Origin: Bacteroides pyogenes
GTDB lineage: Bacteria; Bacteroidota; Bacteroidia; Bacteroidales; Bacteroidaceae
Assembly (NCBI RefSeq): GCF_014196225.1
Contig: NZ_JACIDI010000001.1
Coordinates: 280,808-336,292 of the forward strand
Direction: 5' to 3'
DNA: 55,485 nucleotides
The notes beneath the pieces are model-generated. The model did no database searches, was not told the DNA's origin, and saw only the letters and a program-made list of their open reading frames with translations. The position numbers were made by a program, and so were the translations under genes. Below, one piece after another: positions 38,158 through 46,747 of this stretch (position 1 is its first letter; the number at the start of each line of letters is the position of its first letter).

Positions 38158-39588
38158 ATGGTTACGTTTACGCTTTGCCTGTTGATGCTGATAGCAGGTT
38201 ATTTTACATACGGACGCCTGATGGAGCGCATTTTCGGTCCCGACGACCGGAGAACGCCGGCACTGGCCAAAACGGATGGAGTAGACTATATCCCTTTGCC
38301 TACGTGGAAGATATTTATGATTCAGTTTCTGAACATTGCCGGATTGGGGCCGATCTTCGGGGCTATCATGGGCGCAAAGTTCGGAACTTCGTCTTATCTA
38401 TGGATAGTTTTGGGAAGTATCTTTGCCGGCGCAGTACATGATTACTTCTCGGGAATGCTTTCCATGCGCCATGGAGGCGAAAGCCTTCCCGAAATCATCG
38501 GTCGTTATCTGGGATTGACGACCAAGCAAATCATGCGGGGCTTTACGGTGATCCTGATGATTCTGGTAGGCTCGGTGTTCGTTGCAGGGCCTGCCGGGCT
38601 GCTTGCCAAGCTGACACCGCAAGGGTTGGACGCCACTTTCTGGATCATTGTGGTATTCGTTTATTACATTCTGGCTACCTTGCTTCCGGTTGACAAGATT
38701 ATCGGCAAGATATATCCGCTGTTTGCCATTGCGTTGCTGTTTATGGCTGTCGGGATATTGCTGATGCTTTACGTGCATCATCCGCCTTTGCCCGAACTGT
38801 GGGACGGACTGCACAACACAAATCCGGAAGCCGACAAACTTCCTGTTTTCCCCATCATGTTTGTCAGCATTGCATGCGGAGCCATCTCCGGTTTCCACGG
38901 CACTCAGAGCCCGTTGATGGCTCGTTGCCTCAAATCGGAGCGTCACGGTCGCCCGGTTTTCTACGGGGCGATGATCACCGAAGGTGTGGTTGCGCTTATC
39001 TGGGCGGCCGCCGCCACCTATTTCTTCCATGAGAACGGAATGGGAGAAAGCAATGCCGCCGTTATCGTAGATGTGATCACGAAAGATTGGCTGGGTTCTC
39101 TGGGAGGTGTGCTGGCTGTGTTGGGGGTGATTGCCGCCCCCATTACGTCGGGCGATACGGCTTTCCGCTCGGCGAGGCTCATTGTGGCGGACTTTCTGGG
39201 AATGGAGCAAAAGCGCGTAAAGTCTCGCCTCTACATCTGTATTCCGCTGTTCGCTGTGGCTGTAGGTTTGCTTTTCTACAGTCTGCGCGACGCGAACGGC
39301 TTTAATATGATATGGCGTTATTTCGCATGGGCCAATCAGACACTGGCGGTATTCACGCTGTGGGCTGTTACGGTCTACCTCGCCATTTCGAAGAAACCCT
39401 ATTGGATAACGTTGGTGTCCGCGTTGTTTATGACAAGCGTATGCTCTACATATATTTGTATCGCTCCCGAAGGACTGGGACTGTCGCATGCGGTTTCCTA
39501 TTATTTCGGAGCAGGATGTACATTGGTTGCCGTTGTCTGGTTTGCCGTTTGGCTCAGTCGTCGGAAAGAAAGGAAATTATCCGTATGA
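38158..39588 (+). CDS. cstA: CstA-family peptide/pyruvate transporter
   Basis: This 476-residue inner-membrane protein belongs to the carbon-starvation CstA/BtsT family, proton-linked carriers for pyruvate or peptides. It has about a dozen hydrophobic segments and the family signatures FGAIMGAKFGTSSYLWIVLG (about 61-80) and GFHGTQSPLMARCLKSE (about 240-256). It is shorter than E. coli CstA (701), lacking part of the C-terminal region, as is usual for Bacteroidetes members. Its stop overlaps the start of a 69-residue membrane protein (ATGA), so both are made together. Pyruvate uptake would feed PFOR, but that link is inference. Confidence 0.9.
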   Translation: MVTFTLCLLMLIAGYFTYGRLMERIFGPDDRRTPALAKTDGVDYIPLPTWKIFMIQFLNIAGLGPIFGAIMGAKFGTSSYLWIVLGSIFAGAVHDYFSGMLSMRHGGESLPEIIGRYLGLTTKQIMRGFTVILMILVGSVFVAGPAGLLAKLTPQGLDATFWIIVVFVYYILATLLPVDKIIGKIYPLFAIALLFMAVGILLMLYVHHPPLPELWDGLHNTNPEADKLPVFPIMFVSIACGAISGFHGTQSPLMARCLKSERHGRPVFYGAMITEGVVALIWAAAATYFFHENGMGESNAAVIVDVITKDWLGSLGGVLAVLGVIAAPITSGDTAFRSARLIVADFLGMEQKRVKSRLYICIPLFAVAVGLLFYSLRDANGFNMIWRYFAWANQTLAVFTLWAVTVYLAISKKPYWITLVSALFMTSVCSTYICIAPEGLGLSHAVSYYFGAGCTLVAVVWFAVWLSRRKERKLSV

Positions 39589-39794
39589 AAAAAATAAAAA
39601 GATCGACGAAGATTGCGATTGCGTTTCTTGTTTATGTTTCCGTCACGGCTGCTTACTTGTTGCCGCGCAATACGGAAATCAGTCAAACCGAGAAATATCT
39701 CACGGTGGCGGGCTCGTATATCATTGTAGCACTTCTGTGGCTGGTGCTCCGAAAGAAAGAGCAAATGCGAGACCGCCGCGAGAATGACAGATAG
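39585..39794 (+). CDS. Small two-helix membrane protein
   Basis: This 69-residue protein starts within the cstA stop (ATGA overlap). It has two hydrophobic helices (about residues 8-25, IAIAFLVYVSVTAAYLL, and 41-56, VAGSYIIVALLWLVL) and charged, mostly basic ends. No family is recognised. Coupling to cstA suggests that it is an accessory or stabilising subunit of the transporter, which is inference from position. It lies 24 bases before the next gene. Confidence 0.8.
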   Translation: MKKIKRSTKIAIAFLVYVSVTAAYLLPRNTEISQTEKYLTVAGSYIIVALLWLVLRKKEQMRDRRENDR

Positions 39795-39818
39795 TTTATT
39801 TACTAATTAATTAATTTG

Positions 39819-40304
39819 ATGAGAAAATTTGCATTACTTATTTGCTTGTTGACGGTGACGGTGACTGCTTCGGCGCAGTTTGAGAAAGGCACCGTGATTA
39901 TTAACCCTTCCTTGAGCGGGTTGAACTTTTCGTATTCGCAGCATGATAAAGCCCGTTTCGGTATCGGCGCGCAAGTCGGTACTTTTCTGGCAGACGGTAT
40001 TGCCTTGCTGGTGAATGCCGGAGCCGATTGGTCGAAGCCGGTGGACGAATATAATCTGGGTACGGGAATGCGTGTGTATTTCAATTCTACGGGAATTTAC
40101 CTCGGCGGCGGTATCGACTGGAACCATTTTCGTTGGGATAGTGAGAACCATCGCAGCGATTGGGGATTGGGCATCGAAGCGGGATATGCTTACTTCCTTT
40201 CGCGCACCGTTACCATCGAACCGGCGGTTTATTACAAGTGGCGCTTCAACGATAGCGACATGTCGCGCTTCGGGGTGAAAGTCGGCTTCGGGTTTTATTT
40301 CTAA
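39819..40304 (+). CDS. Small outer-membrane beta-barrel protein
   Basis: This 161-residue protein has a signal peptide (cut after TASA, about residue 19) and alternating beta-strands typical of an eight-stranded barrel, ending in aromatic FGVKVGFGFYF. Strand motifs such as GIYLGGGIDWNHF and GLGIEAGYAYFLS are visible. I start at the ATG at 39819, not the TTG three bases before. It may be co-transcribed with cstA. Function unknown; small barrels of this type are usually structural or adhesive. Confidence 0.8.
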   Translation: MRKFALLICLLTVTVTASAQFEKGTVIINPSLSGLNFSYSQHDKARFGIGAQVGTFLADGIALLVNAGADWSKPVDEYNLGTGMRVYFNSTGIYLGGGIDWNHFRWDSENHRSDWGLGIEAGYAYFLSRTVTIEPAVYYKWRFNDSDMSRFGVKVGFGFYF

Positions 40305-40476
40305 CCGGTTCGGCAACTGTTCCCTTTTTCGTAATCTCGGGTTTGAGAAGGTTTCTTTCCTCCGGTTTGCTTGCGGCGTCTTGCAGTGCCATTCGGAGAT
40401 TTCTTTCGGAATAAGCCTATATCTGCGCAGGCGGGGTAAGAGGTACGAAAAAAGGAATAGTTGTCATTTCTCCTTC

Positions 40477-40675
40477 TTTGCCTGAAAAGGTTTTCGGGCT
40501 TGCCTGAAATAATAATCGCACTTACCTGAAAAAGTAATTGCACTTACCTGAAAAAGTAATTGCGCTTGCCCAAAAAAGTAATTGCACTTGCCTGAAAAAG
40601 TTATTGTACTTGCCCAAATGCGAAAATCTTCTTAAGCAAACACGCCTTTTTTCTTAGGCAAGAACTTTCTTCTCC
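40477..40675. repeat. 22-bp tandem array, about nine units
   Basis: Units of CTTGCCTGAAAAAGTAATTG plus CA begin at 40477, 40499, 40521, 40543, 40565, 40587, 40609, 40631 and 40653, exactly 22 apart. The first and last units are worn (for example CTTAAGCAAAC and CTTAGGCAAGAAC). The array lies between the convergent outer-membrane protein and uvrA genes. Nothing else is seen in 40305-40476 or 40676-40864. Confidence 0.95.
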
Positions 40676-40864
40676 TGTGAGTTTCAGGAATTCGAAAAAG
40701 TGTTTCTTCACCTTATTTCTTATTGCTATTCTTTGCCTGCGATCTGCAACAGCAGCTTTTCATATATGCCTTCCCAATAGATTTTTACGTATATTCCTCG
40801 CCTGCTACGTGTACGAACAATTTTTCCGCAGGTGTTTCTCCGCCTTATTTCTTGCACGTGCTTT

Positions 40865-43639
40865 TCACTCTTCCAGTTTCTCTTTCAGGAACTGTCCCGT
40901 ATAGCTGGCGCCGCAAGCCGCTACTTCTTCGGGAGTACCTGCCGCCACAATGTTTCCTCCTTTGTCTCCTCCTTCGGGACCCAAGTCGATCACGTGGTCG
41001 GCACACTTAATCACATCCATGTTATGCTCGATGATTACGATGCTGTGTCCTCTGCGAATCAATGCGTCGAACGCGTCGAGCAGCTTGCGGATGTCATGAA
41101 AATGCAGTCCCGTAGTAGGTTCGTCGAAGATGAAGAGCGTTGGGTCCGCTTTCTCCTGACTCAGGTAGAAGGCAAGTTTGACGCGTTGGTTTTCTCCCCC
41201 CGAAAGGGTGGAAGACGACTGCCCCAGCTTGATGTATCCCAGACCCACTTCTTGCAGCGGCAGCAGTTTCTTTATTATTTTCTTCTGCTTGTGGACGGTA
41301 AAGAACTCAATGGCTTGGTTCACCGTCATTTCGAGCACGTCGTATATGTTCATGCCGTTGTATCTTACTTCCAGCGTATCGGCTTTGAAACGCTTTCCGT
41401 GGCATGACTCGCATTCCAGCACGAGGTCGGCCATGAACTGCATTTCCACCGTGATGGAGCCTTCGCCCTTACACTCTTCGCACCGTCCGCCTTCGCTGTT
41501 GAAGCTGAAATGGCCCGGCGTATATCCCATTTGCTTGGACAACGGCTGCTCTGCCCACAGCTTCCGTATCTCGTCGTAGGCTTTGATATAGGTCACCGGA
41601 TTCGAGCGTGAGGACTTTCCTATGGGGTTTTGGTCGACAAACTCTACGTTGCGCAGGTCGCGCAGGCTTCCTCCGATGGAAGAAAACTCGCCCGGACGGT
41701 CGCTGCATTCGTCCAGTTCGCGTTTCAACGCCCGGTAGAAGATGTCGCGTATCAAGGTGCTTTTCCCCGAACCGGAGACTCCCGTAACAACGGTCATAAC
41801 GTTCAGCGGAATGCGTACGTCTACTCCTTTCAGATTGTTTTCGCGTGCGCCTTTCAGTTCTATATAGTTGTTCCACGGGCGGCGGTGCCGGGGGACGGGT
41901 ATTTTTTCTTCTCCAAGAAGATAGCGTACCGTATGGCTTTTCGTTCCTTCCCGCAGGTCTTTCATGTCGCCCTGATAGACGATTTCCCCGCCGAGACGTC
42001 CGGCATCCGGCCCGATGTCGATGATGTAGTCTGCGGCACGGATGATTTCCTCGTCGTGTTCCACCACTACCACCGTGTTGCCTAATTGCTGCAACTGCCT
42101 CAGCACACGGATAAGCCGGTCGGTATCACGGCTGTGAAGCCCGATGCTCGGTTCGTCGAGGATGTAAAGACTTCCTACAAGGCTGCTTCCGAGCGACGTT
42201 GCCAGATTGATACGCTGGCTTTCCCCGCCCGACAAGGAGTTGCTGAGGCGGTTGAGCGTGAGGTATCCCAATCCCACGTCGATAAGGAAGCGGATGCGGC
42301 TGTTGATTTCCACAAGGATGCGCCGCGCTACGTCCGTGTCGTGTTTGCTCAGCCGCAGGGTGTCGAAGAACCGCTTCAGTTCGGTGACGGGCAGGTCTAC
42401 CAGTTCCGAGATGCTTTTGCCGCCTACCCGCACGTAGCCCGCTTCCGGCTTCAGCCGTGTGCCCCGACATTTCGGACAGAGCGTTTTCCCGCGATAACGT
42501 GCAAGCATTACGCGGTATTGTATCTTGTACTGATTCTCTTCGAGCATGCGGAAAAACTGGTTGATGCCGCCGAAATACTCGTTGCCTTCCCAAAGCGTTC
42601 TCCGTTGCTCGTCCGTCAGTTCGTAGTAAGGGGTAAAGATAGGGAAGCCGAATTTCTCCGCATTACGGATGAGTTCGTCCCTCCATTCGCCCATTTTCTC
42701 GCCTCGCCAGCAGACGATGGCGCCGTCGTATACCGACAACGAACGGTCGGGTACGACCAAATGCTCGTCGATGCCGATGACTTTACCGAATCCTTCGCAC
42801 TCGGGACAAGCTCCGATGGGCGAGTTGAACGAGAACATCTGGTCGTTTGGCTCTTCGAAAACGATGCCGTCGGCTTCGAACTTCGTGCTGAAAGAATGAA
42901 GGCGTGTGCTTCCGTCGGGCAGGTAGAAGCGAAGCATGCAATTTCCGTCGCCCTCGTACATCGCCGTTTCGGCAGAGTCGGTCAGGCGGCTCACGGCATC
43001 TTTGGTACTTGCCACAGCCATGCGGTCCACCAGCAGGTAGACTTCATCGCCCTTCGCCGGAGTGTATTCGTCGATGCGTTTCATCTCGCCATTCACCTCC
43101 ACGCGGTTGAATCCTTGCTTCAGGTCGATCTCCAATTGCTCTTGCAACGTGCGGTTCTCACGCAGGCGAATCAATGTCAGCACCGTATATCTCGTTCCTT
43201 CGGGATAAGAGAGCATGCAGTTTACGATGTCTTCCGTAGAGTGTTTCTTCACCTCTTCTCCGCTCACCGGACTGAATGTTTTGCCAATGCGCGCGTACAA
43301 CAGGCGCAGATACTCGTATATCTCGGTCGATGTTCCTACGGTCGATCGCGGATTCCGGCTGTTTACCTTCTGCTCGATGGCGATGGCGGGCGGGATTCCT
43401 TTAATGAAGTCGCACTCGGGTTTGCTCATCCTTCCGAGAAACTGGCGGGCGTAACTGCTCAGACTTTCTACGTAACGGCGTTGTCCTTCGGCGTATAGCG
43501 TGTCGAAAGCGAGCGACGATTTGCCCGAACCCGAGAGTCCGGTGATTACCACAAGCCGGTTGCGGGGAATATCTACATCGATGTTTTTCAGGTTGTTCAC
43601 CCGTGCTCCTCTGATAGAGATACAGTTGTTTTCTGACAT
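40865..43639 (-). CDS. uvrA: Excinuclease ABC subunit A
   Basis: This 924-residue protein is UvrA, the ATP-dependent damage sensor of nucleotide excision repair. It has two ABC ATPase halves: the first with [20 protein letters not shown] (residues 34-53) and a distant signature LSGGESQRI, the second with [13 protein letters not shown] and [12 protein letters not shown]. Zinc-binding cysteine pairs are visible as [16 protein letters not shown], and CEECKGEG with CESCHGKR. Length is close to standard UvrA (about 940). It is divergent from dinB, another DNA-damage gene, across a 431-base spacer. Confidence 0.97.
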   Translation of the reverse strand: MSENNCISIRGARVNNLKNIDVDIPRNRLVVITGLSGSGKSSLAFDTLYAEGQRRYVESLSSYARQFLGRMSKPECDFIKGIPPAIAIEQKVNSRNPRSTVGTSTEIYEYLRLLYARIGKTFSPVSGEEVKKHSTEDIVNCMLSYPEGTRYTVLTLIRLRENRTLQEQLEIDLKQGFNRVEVNGEMKRIDEYTPAKGDEVYLLVDRMAVASTKDAVSRLTDSAETAMYEGDGNCMLRFYLPDGSTRLHSFSTKFEADGIVFEEPNDQMFSFNSPIGACPECEGFGKVIGIDEHLVVPDRSLSVYDGAIVCWRGEKMGEWRDELIRNAEKFGFPIFTPYYELTDEQRRTLWEGNEYFGGINQFFRMLEENQYKIQYRVMLARYRGKTLCPKCRGTRLKPEAGYVRVGGKSISELVDLPVTELKRFFDTLRLSKHDTDVARRILVEINSRIRFLIDVGLGYLTLNRLSNSLSGGESQRINLATSLGSSLVGSLYILDEPSIGLHSRDTDRLIRVLRQLQQLGNTVVVVEHDEEIIRAADYIIDIGPDAGRLGGEIVYQGDMKDLREGTKSHTVRYLLGEEKIPVPRHRRPWNNYIELKGARENNLKGVDVRIPLNVMTVVTGVSGSGKSTLIRDIFYRALKRELDECSDRPGEFSSIGGSLRDLRNVEFVDQNPIGKSSRSNPVTYIKAYDEIRKLWAEQPLSKQMGYTPGHFSFNSEGGRCEECKGEGSITVEMQFMADLVLECESCHGKRFKADTLEVRYNGMNIYDVLEMTVNQAIEFFTVHKQKKIIKKLLPLQEVGLGYIKLGQSSSTLSGGENQRVKLAFYLSQEKADPTLFIFDEPTTGLHFHDIRKLLDAFDALIRRGHSIVIIEHNMDVIKCADHVIDLGPEGGDKGGNIVAAGTPEEVAACGASYTGQFLKEKLEE

Positions 43640-43665
43640 AAATGCTTCTTTTCTGTAGTAGGCGG

Positions 43666-43673
43666 CAAAGTTA
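43666..43673 (-). promoter_or_regulatory. -7 box of uvrA
   Basis: On the minus strand this reads TAACTTTG, 26 bases before the uvrA ATG at 43639. Confidence 0.6.
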
Positions 43674-43776
43674 ACGATTTTCTCGGTAGAAGAAACCTTT
43701 TTGCTGCATTAAGATGATATTTCCGGCTGCGGCTGCCTGTGTGTGAAGTCTGTCGACCGCCCTTTCCCGCCTCTCC

Positions 43777-44010
43777 GGAATGCTTTTTCTGCCGGGTTCG
43801 CCTTTCTGGATGTATAACGCAGGCTATAAGTTCCGTCTCGGAACAATACTTTTTCTGCGGAGTTCGTGCTTTTTGATGTATAACGCAGGCTATGAGTCCC
43901 GTTTCGGAACAATGCTTTTTCTACGGAGTTTGTGCTTCTTGATGTATAACGCAGGTTATAAACTCCGTTTCGGAACAATGCTTTTTCTGCCGGGTTCGTG
44001 CTTCTTTCAT
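43777..44010. repeat. 66-bp tandem array between uvrA and dinB
   Basis: TGTATAACGCAGG begins at 43811, 43877 and 43943, exactly 66 apart. The preceding segment (CGGAACAATGCTTTTTCTGC and GTTCGTGCTT) is present four times, so there are three full units and a partial one. The array occupies most of the divergent spacer and ends about 35 bases before the dinB -7 box. Confidence 0.95.
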
Positions 44011-44043
44011 GCGTTTCTTTTTTCCGTTTTCGGTAATTTGTAG

Positions 44044-44051
44044 TACGTTTG
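44044..44051 (+). promoter_or_regulatory. -7 box of dinB
   Basis: TACGTTTG fits the -7 consensus and lies 19 bases before the ATG. I see no LexA-type palindrome near it. Confidence 0.6.
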
Positions 44052-44070
44052 CCTTTGTAAAACAGAACCG

Positions 44071-45162
44071 ATGTCGCTGCGGAAGATTATACATATCGAT
44101 ATGGATGCGTTTTATGCCTCGGTGGAGCAAAGGGATAATCCCGAGCTGCGGGGCAAGCCGGTGGCTGTGGGACATGCTGAGGAGCGGGGAGTGGTTGCCG
44201 CTGCCAGCTACGAAGCCCGCCGCTACGGGGTGCGATCGGCAATGTCTTCGCAGAAAGCCAAACGCTTGTGTCCCTCGCTTATCTTCGTTCCCGGAAGGAT
44301 GGATGTATATAAATCCGTCTCCCGGCAGATTCACGAAATCTTTCATGAGTACACTGATCTGGTGGAACCTCTTTCGTTGGATGAGGCGTTTCTCGACGTC
44401 ACCGAGAACAAACGGAACATTCCTCTGGCGGTGGATATAGCCGCAGAGATTAAGAGGAAGATACGGGAAAGGCTGCATCTGGTGGCTTCGGCGGGTGTGT
44501 CGTACAATAAGTTTCTGGCGAAAATAGCGTCCGACCGCCGCAAGCCTGACGGTTTGTGTACCATTCATCCCGAGCAGGCTCTCGACTTTATCGCCCGTCT
44601 TCCCATCGAGTCTTTCTGGGGTGTAGGACCTGTGACGGCAAAGAAGATGCACTTGCTCGGCATCCGCAACGGGCTTCAACTGCGGAATTGCACGCTCGAA
44701 ATGCTGACGGCTCATTTCGGGAAGGCAGGTTCTCTCTATTACCATTGCGCCCGTGGCATCGACGATCGTCCGGTGGAGGCAGTCCGCATACGCAAGTCCG
44801 TCGGTTGCGAACGGACGCTGGAACGAGACATCTCCCTGCGTTCGTCGGTTATCATCGAGCTTTACCACGTGGCGGTGGAACTCGTTGAACGGCTTCGGCG
44901 GAGAGCCTTCAGGGGGAATACGCTGACGCTCAAAATAAAGTTTCACGACTTCACCCAGATTACCCGGAGCGCAACCCGTCCGCAAGAACTGACCGACCTG
45001 GACTCGGTGCTACCGCTGGCAAAGGAGTTGCTCAAAACCGTCGACTATGAACAGCACCCCATCCGGCTCATCGGTCTTTCTGTTTCTCATCCGAAAGAAG
45101 AAGGCCCGGAGCAGCATGGCGTTTGGGAACAGCTTAGCTTTGAATTTAGCGATTGGGAGTGA
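44071..45162 (+). CDS. dinB: DNA polymerase IV (Y family)
   Basis: This 363-residue protein is a translesion DNA polymerase. The catalytic metal-binding motifs are IIHIDMDAFYASVEQRDNP (residues 6-24) and VEPLSLDEAFLDVT (about 97-110). A helix-hairpin-helix thumb region (LPIESFWGVGPVTAKKMHLLGI) and a C-terminal little-finger domain follow. Length is normal for DinB (about 350). It copies past damaged bases with low fidelity. It is divergent from uvrA. No partner (umuD, lexA) lies nearby. Confidence 0.96.
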   Translation: MSLRKIIHIDMDAFYASVEQRDNPELRGKPVAVGHAEERGVVAAASYEARRYGVRSAMSSQKAKRLCPSLIFVPGRMDVYKSVSRQIHEIFHEYTDLVEPLSLDEAFLDVTENKRNIPLAVDIAAEIKRKIRERLHLVASAGVSYNKFLAKIASDRRKPDGLCTIHPEQALDFIARLPIESFWGVGPVTAKKMHLLGIRNGLQLRNCTLEMLTAHFGKAGSLYYHCARGIDDRPVEAVRIRKSVGCERTLERDISLRSSVIIELYHVAVELVERLRRRAFRGNTLTLKIKFHDFTQITRSATRPQELTDLDSVLPLAKELLKTVDYEQHPIRLIGLSVSHPKEEGPEQHGVWEQLSFEFSDWE

Positions 45163-45239
45163 GGCGTGTTTCCTCATCGAGGTTTGGGGTGAGGTTGGGG
45201 GTTATTTTTCTGTGTATGTCAGCCGGACTGAATAAAAAT

Positions 45240-45620
45240 TTTTTGTGATTCCTATAAGGTTCCCGTTTTTTTCTTGGCTTCTTGGAGGGCGGATGTGAGT
45301 AGTGTTGTTCGCTTTCTTTGTGGAAGTTTCGGTTTGTTTTTCTATGTATGGCAGCCGGACCTAATGAAGACTTTTTGTTATTTCTGTAAGGGGCTCGGTC
45401 TTTTCTTGGTTTCTTGGAGAGCGAATGTGGGTAGTATTGCTTTCTTTCTTTGTGGAAGTTTCGGTTTGTTCTTCTGTGTATGGCAGCCGAACCTAATGAA
45501 GACTTTTTGTTATTTCTGTAAGGGGCTCGGTTTTTTCTTGGTTTCTTAGAGGGCGGATGTGAGTAGTGTTGTTCGCTTTCTTTGTGGAAGTTTCGGTTTG
45601 TTCTTGTAAGAATCTTGCTT
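45240..45620. repeat. 132-bp tandem array, about three units
   Basis: TTTGTGGAAGTTTCGGTTTG begins at 45317, 45449 and 45581, and the TTTTTGT(T/G)ATTTC segment is at 45241, 45373 and 45505, both exactly 132 apart. 132 is six times 22 and twice 66. It begins about 75 bases after the dinB stop codon. The repeats are open in some frames, but the frames drift and are not genes. Confidence 0.95.
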
Positions 45621-45639
45621 TACCCTTTAGTGGGCACAA

Positions 45640-45830
45640 CCGGAGTGAAGCCGCTGCTTCGCCTGCCGAGAGTTCTGTCTGGTACTGATTGGTTGCACGA
45701 CGTTGTACAGGTTTACGAGTTGTTTCGGCCGCCGAGAGTCCTGTCTGATGCCGATTGGATGCACGACGTTGTACAGGTTTACGAATTGTTTCGCCCGTCG
45801 AGAGTTCTGTCTGAAACATGCCTGACCTTT
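45640..45830. repeat. 65/66-bp tandem array
   Basis: CCGAGAGTTCTGTCTG begins at 45667, 45732 and 45798, spacings 65 and 66. Each is followed by GATTGG(T/A)TGCACGACG and GTACAGGTTTACGA. It follows directly on the 132-bp array but is unrelated in sequence. Confidence 0.93.
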
Positions 45831-45843
45831 CTAAATGGAAAAA

Positions 45844-45975
45844 CAAAGGTTCTATTTACAGCAAACAGAACCTTTGTTTGAGGTGAATAGAACTTCTATT
45901 CGGAACGGACAGAGCTCTGTTTTTGCGCTCACAGATTTTCTCCCTGATAAAGAAGAGCCTGTGTTCCTCATATTC
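45844..45975. repeat. 22-bp tandem array related to those at 4.8 and 36.4 kb
   Basis: Units begin at 45844, 45866, 45888, 45910, 45932 and 45954. The core (AACAGAACCTTTGTTTG, GAATAGAACTTCTATTC, GACAGAGCTCTGTTTTT) is nearly palindromic. ACAGAGCTCTGT at 45909-45920 is a perfect 12-bp palindrome. Confidence 0.88.
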
Positions 45976-46562
45976 ACCGGCTTTATTTTACCGCAGACAG
46001 CGTTTCTGGTCCCGTTATTCGCTGGCTCTTTTCCCCGTAAAACATTTCTGTCCGCCAAACTCGGAGGGTTTTCTTCATTGTAAGAACACTGCCGTTTGTC
46101 AAACTTGCAGGGCTTTCTTTCATGTAAAAACACTTCTGTCCGTCAAACTCACAGGCTTTCTCTGTACTGTAAGAACACTTCTACTCACCAAATTCGCAGG
46201 GCTTTCTTTCCTGTAAAAACACTTCTGTCCGCCAAACTCGCAGGCTTTCTCTATACTGTGAGAACGCTTCTACTCGCCAAACTCACAGGTTTTCTTCATT
46301 CTAAGAACACTGCCGTTTGTCAAACTTGCAGTCTTTCTTCATTCTAAGAACATTACTGTTCATCAAACTCGCAGGGCTTTCTTTCCTGTAAAAACACTTC
46401 TGTCCGTCAAACTCGCAACCTTTCTCTGTACTGTAAGAGCACTTCTACTCACCAAACTCACAGTCTTTCTTCATTCTAAGAACACTCTGTCCGTCAAACT
46501 CACAGAATTTTCTTCCCTGTAAAAACACTGTCGCTCACCAAACCCACGAGGCTCTCTCCATC
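45976..46562. repeat. 44-bp tandem array, about twelve units
   Basis: CAAACT(C/T)GCAG marks the units at 46056, 46100, 46144, 46189, 46233, 46278, 46321, 46364, 46408, 46453, 46495 and 46539, spacings 42-45 with 44 most common. Two alternating types are seen, one with GTAAAAACACTTCTGTCCG and one with CTGTAAGAACACTTCTACTC. More worn units reach back to about 45970. The rest of the spacer, 46563-46714, shows only the lyase promoter region. Confidence 0.95.
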
Positions 46563-46714
46563 ATGAAAAAACTCGTTGCTTGCCACAGCGGGAACTTCCA
46601 TTTCCGGCAGACAAAACCCTTGTCAGGACGCTTCGAACGCCCGAACCCGGTCGTTTGTACTATTTTGCCATCAGGTTCGTATGATTTCTTCACCTTATAT
46701 TATATAGGAACTCT

Positions 46715-46722
46715 TATCTTTG
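46715..46722 (+). promoter_or_regulatory. -7 box of the heparinase-like lyase gene
   Basis: TATCTTTG is a perfect -7 box, 25 bases before the ATG at 46748. Confidence 0.65.
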
Positions 46723-46747
46723 TGCTGTTTAAAATCTATATAATATC

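Noticed and set aside
42086..43498. 470-codon frame opposite uvrA
   Set aside because: It is a shadow of uvrA, which is certain.
45274..46347. Several frames of 80-100 codons in the 45-46 kb spacer
   Set aside because: They are open only because the tandem units have periods divisible by three or lack stops; the frames drift and have no promoter.
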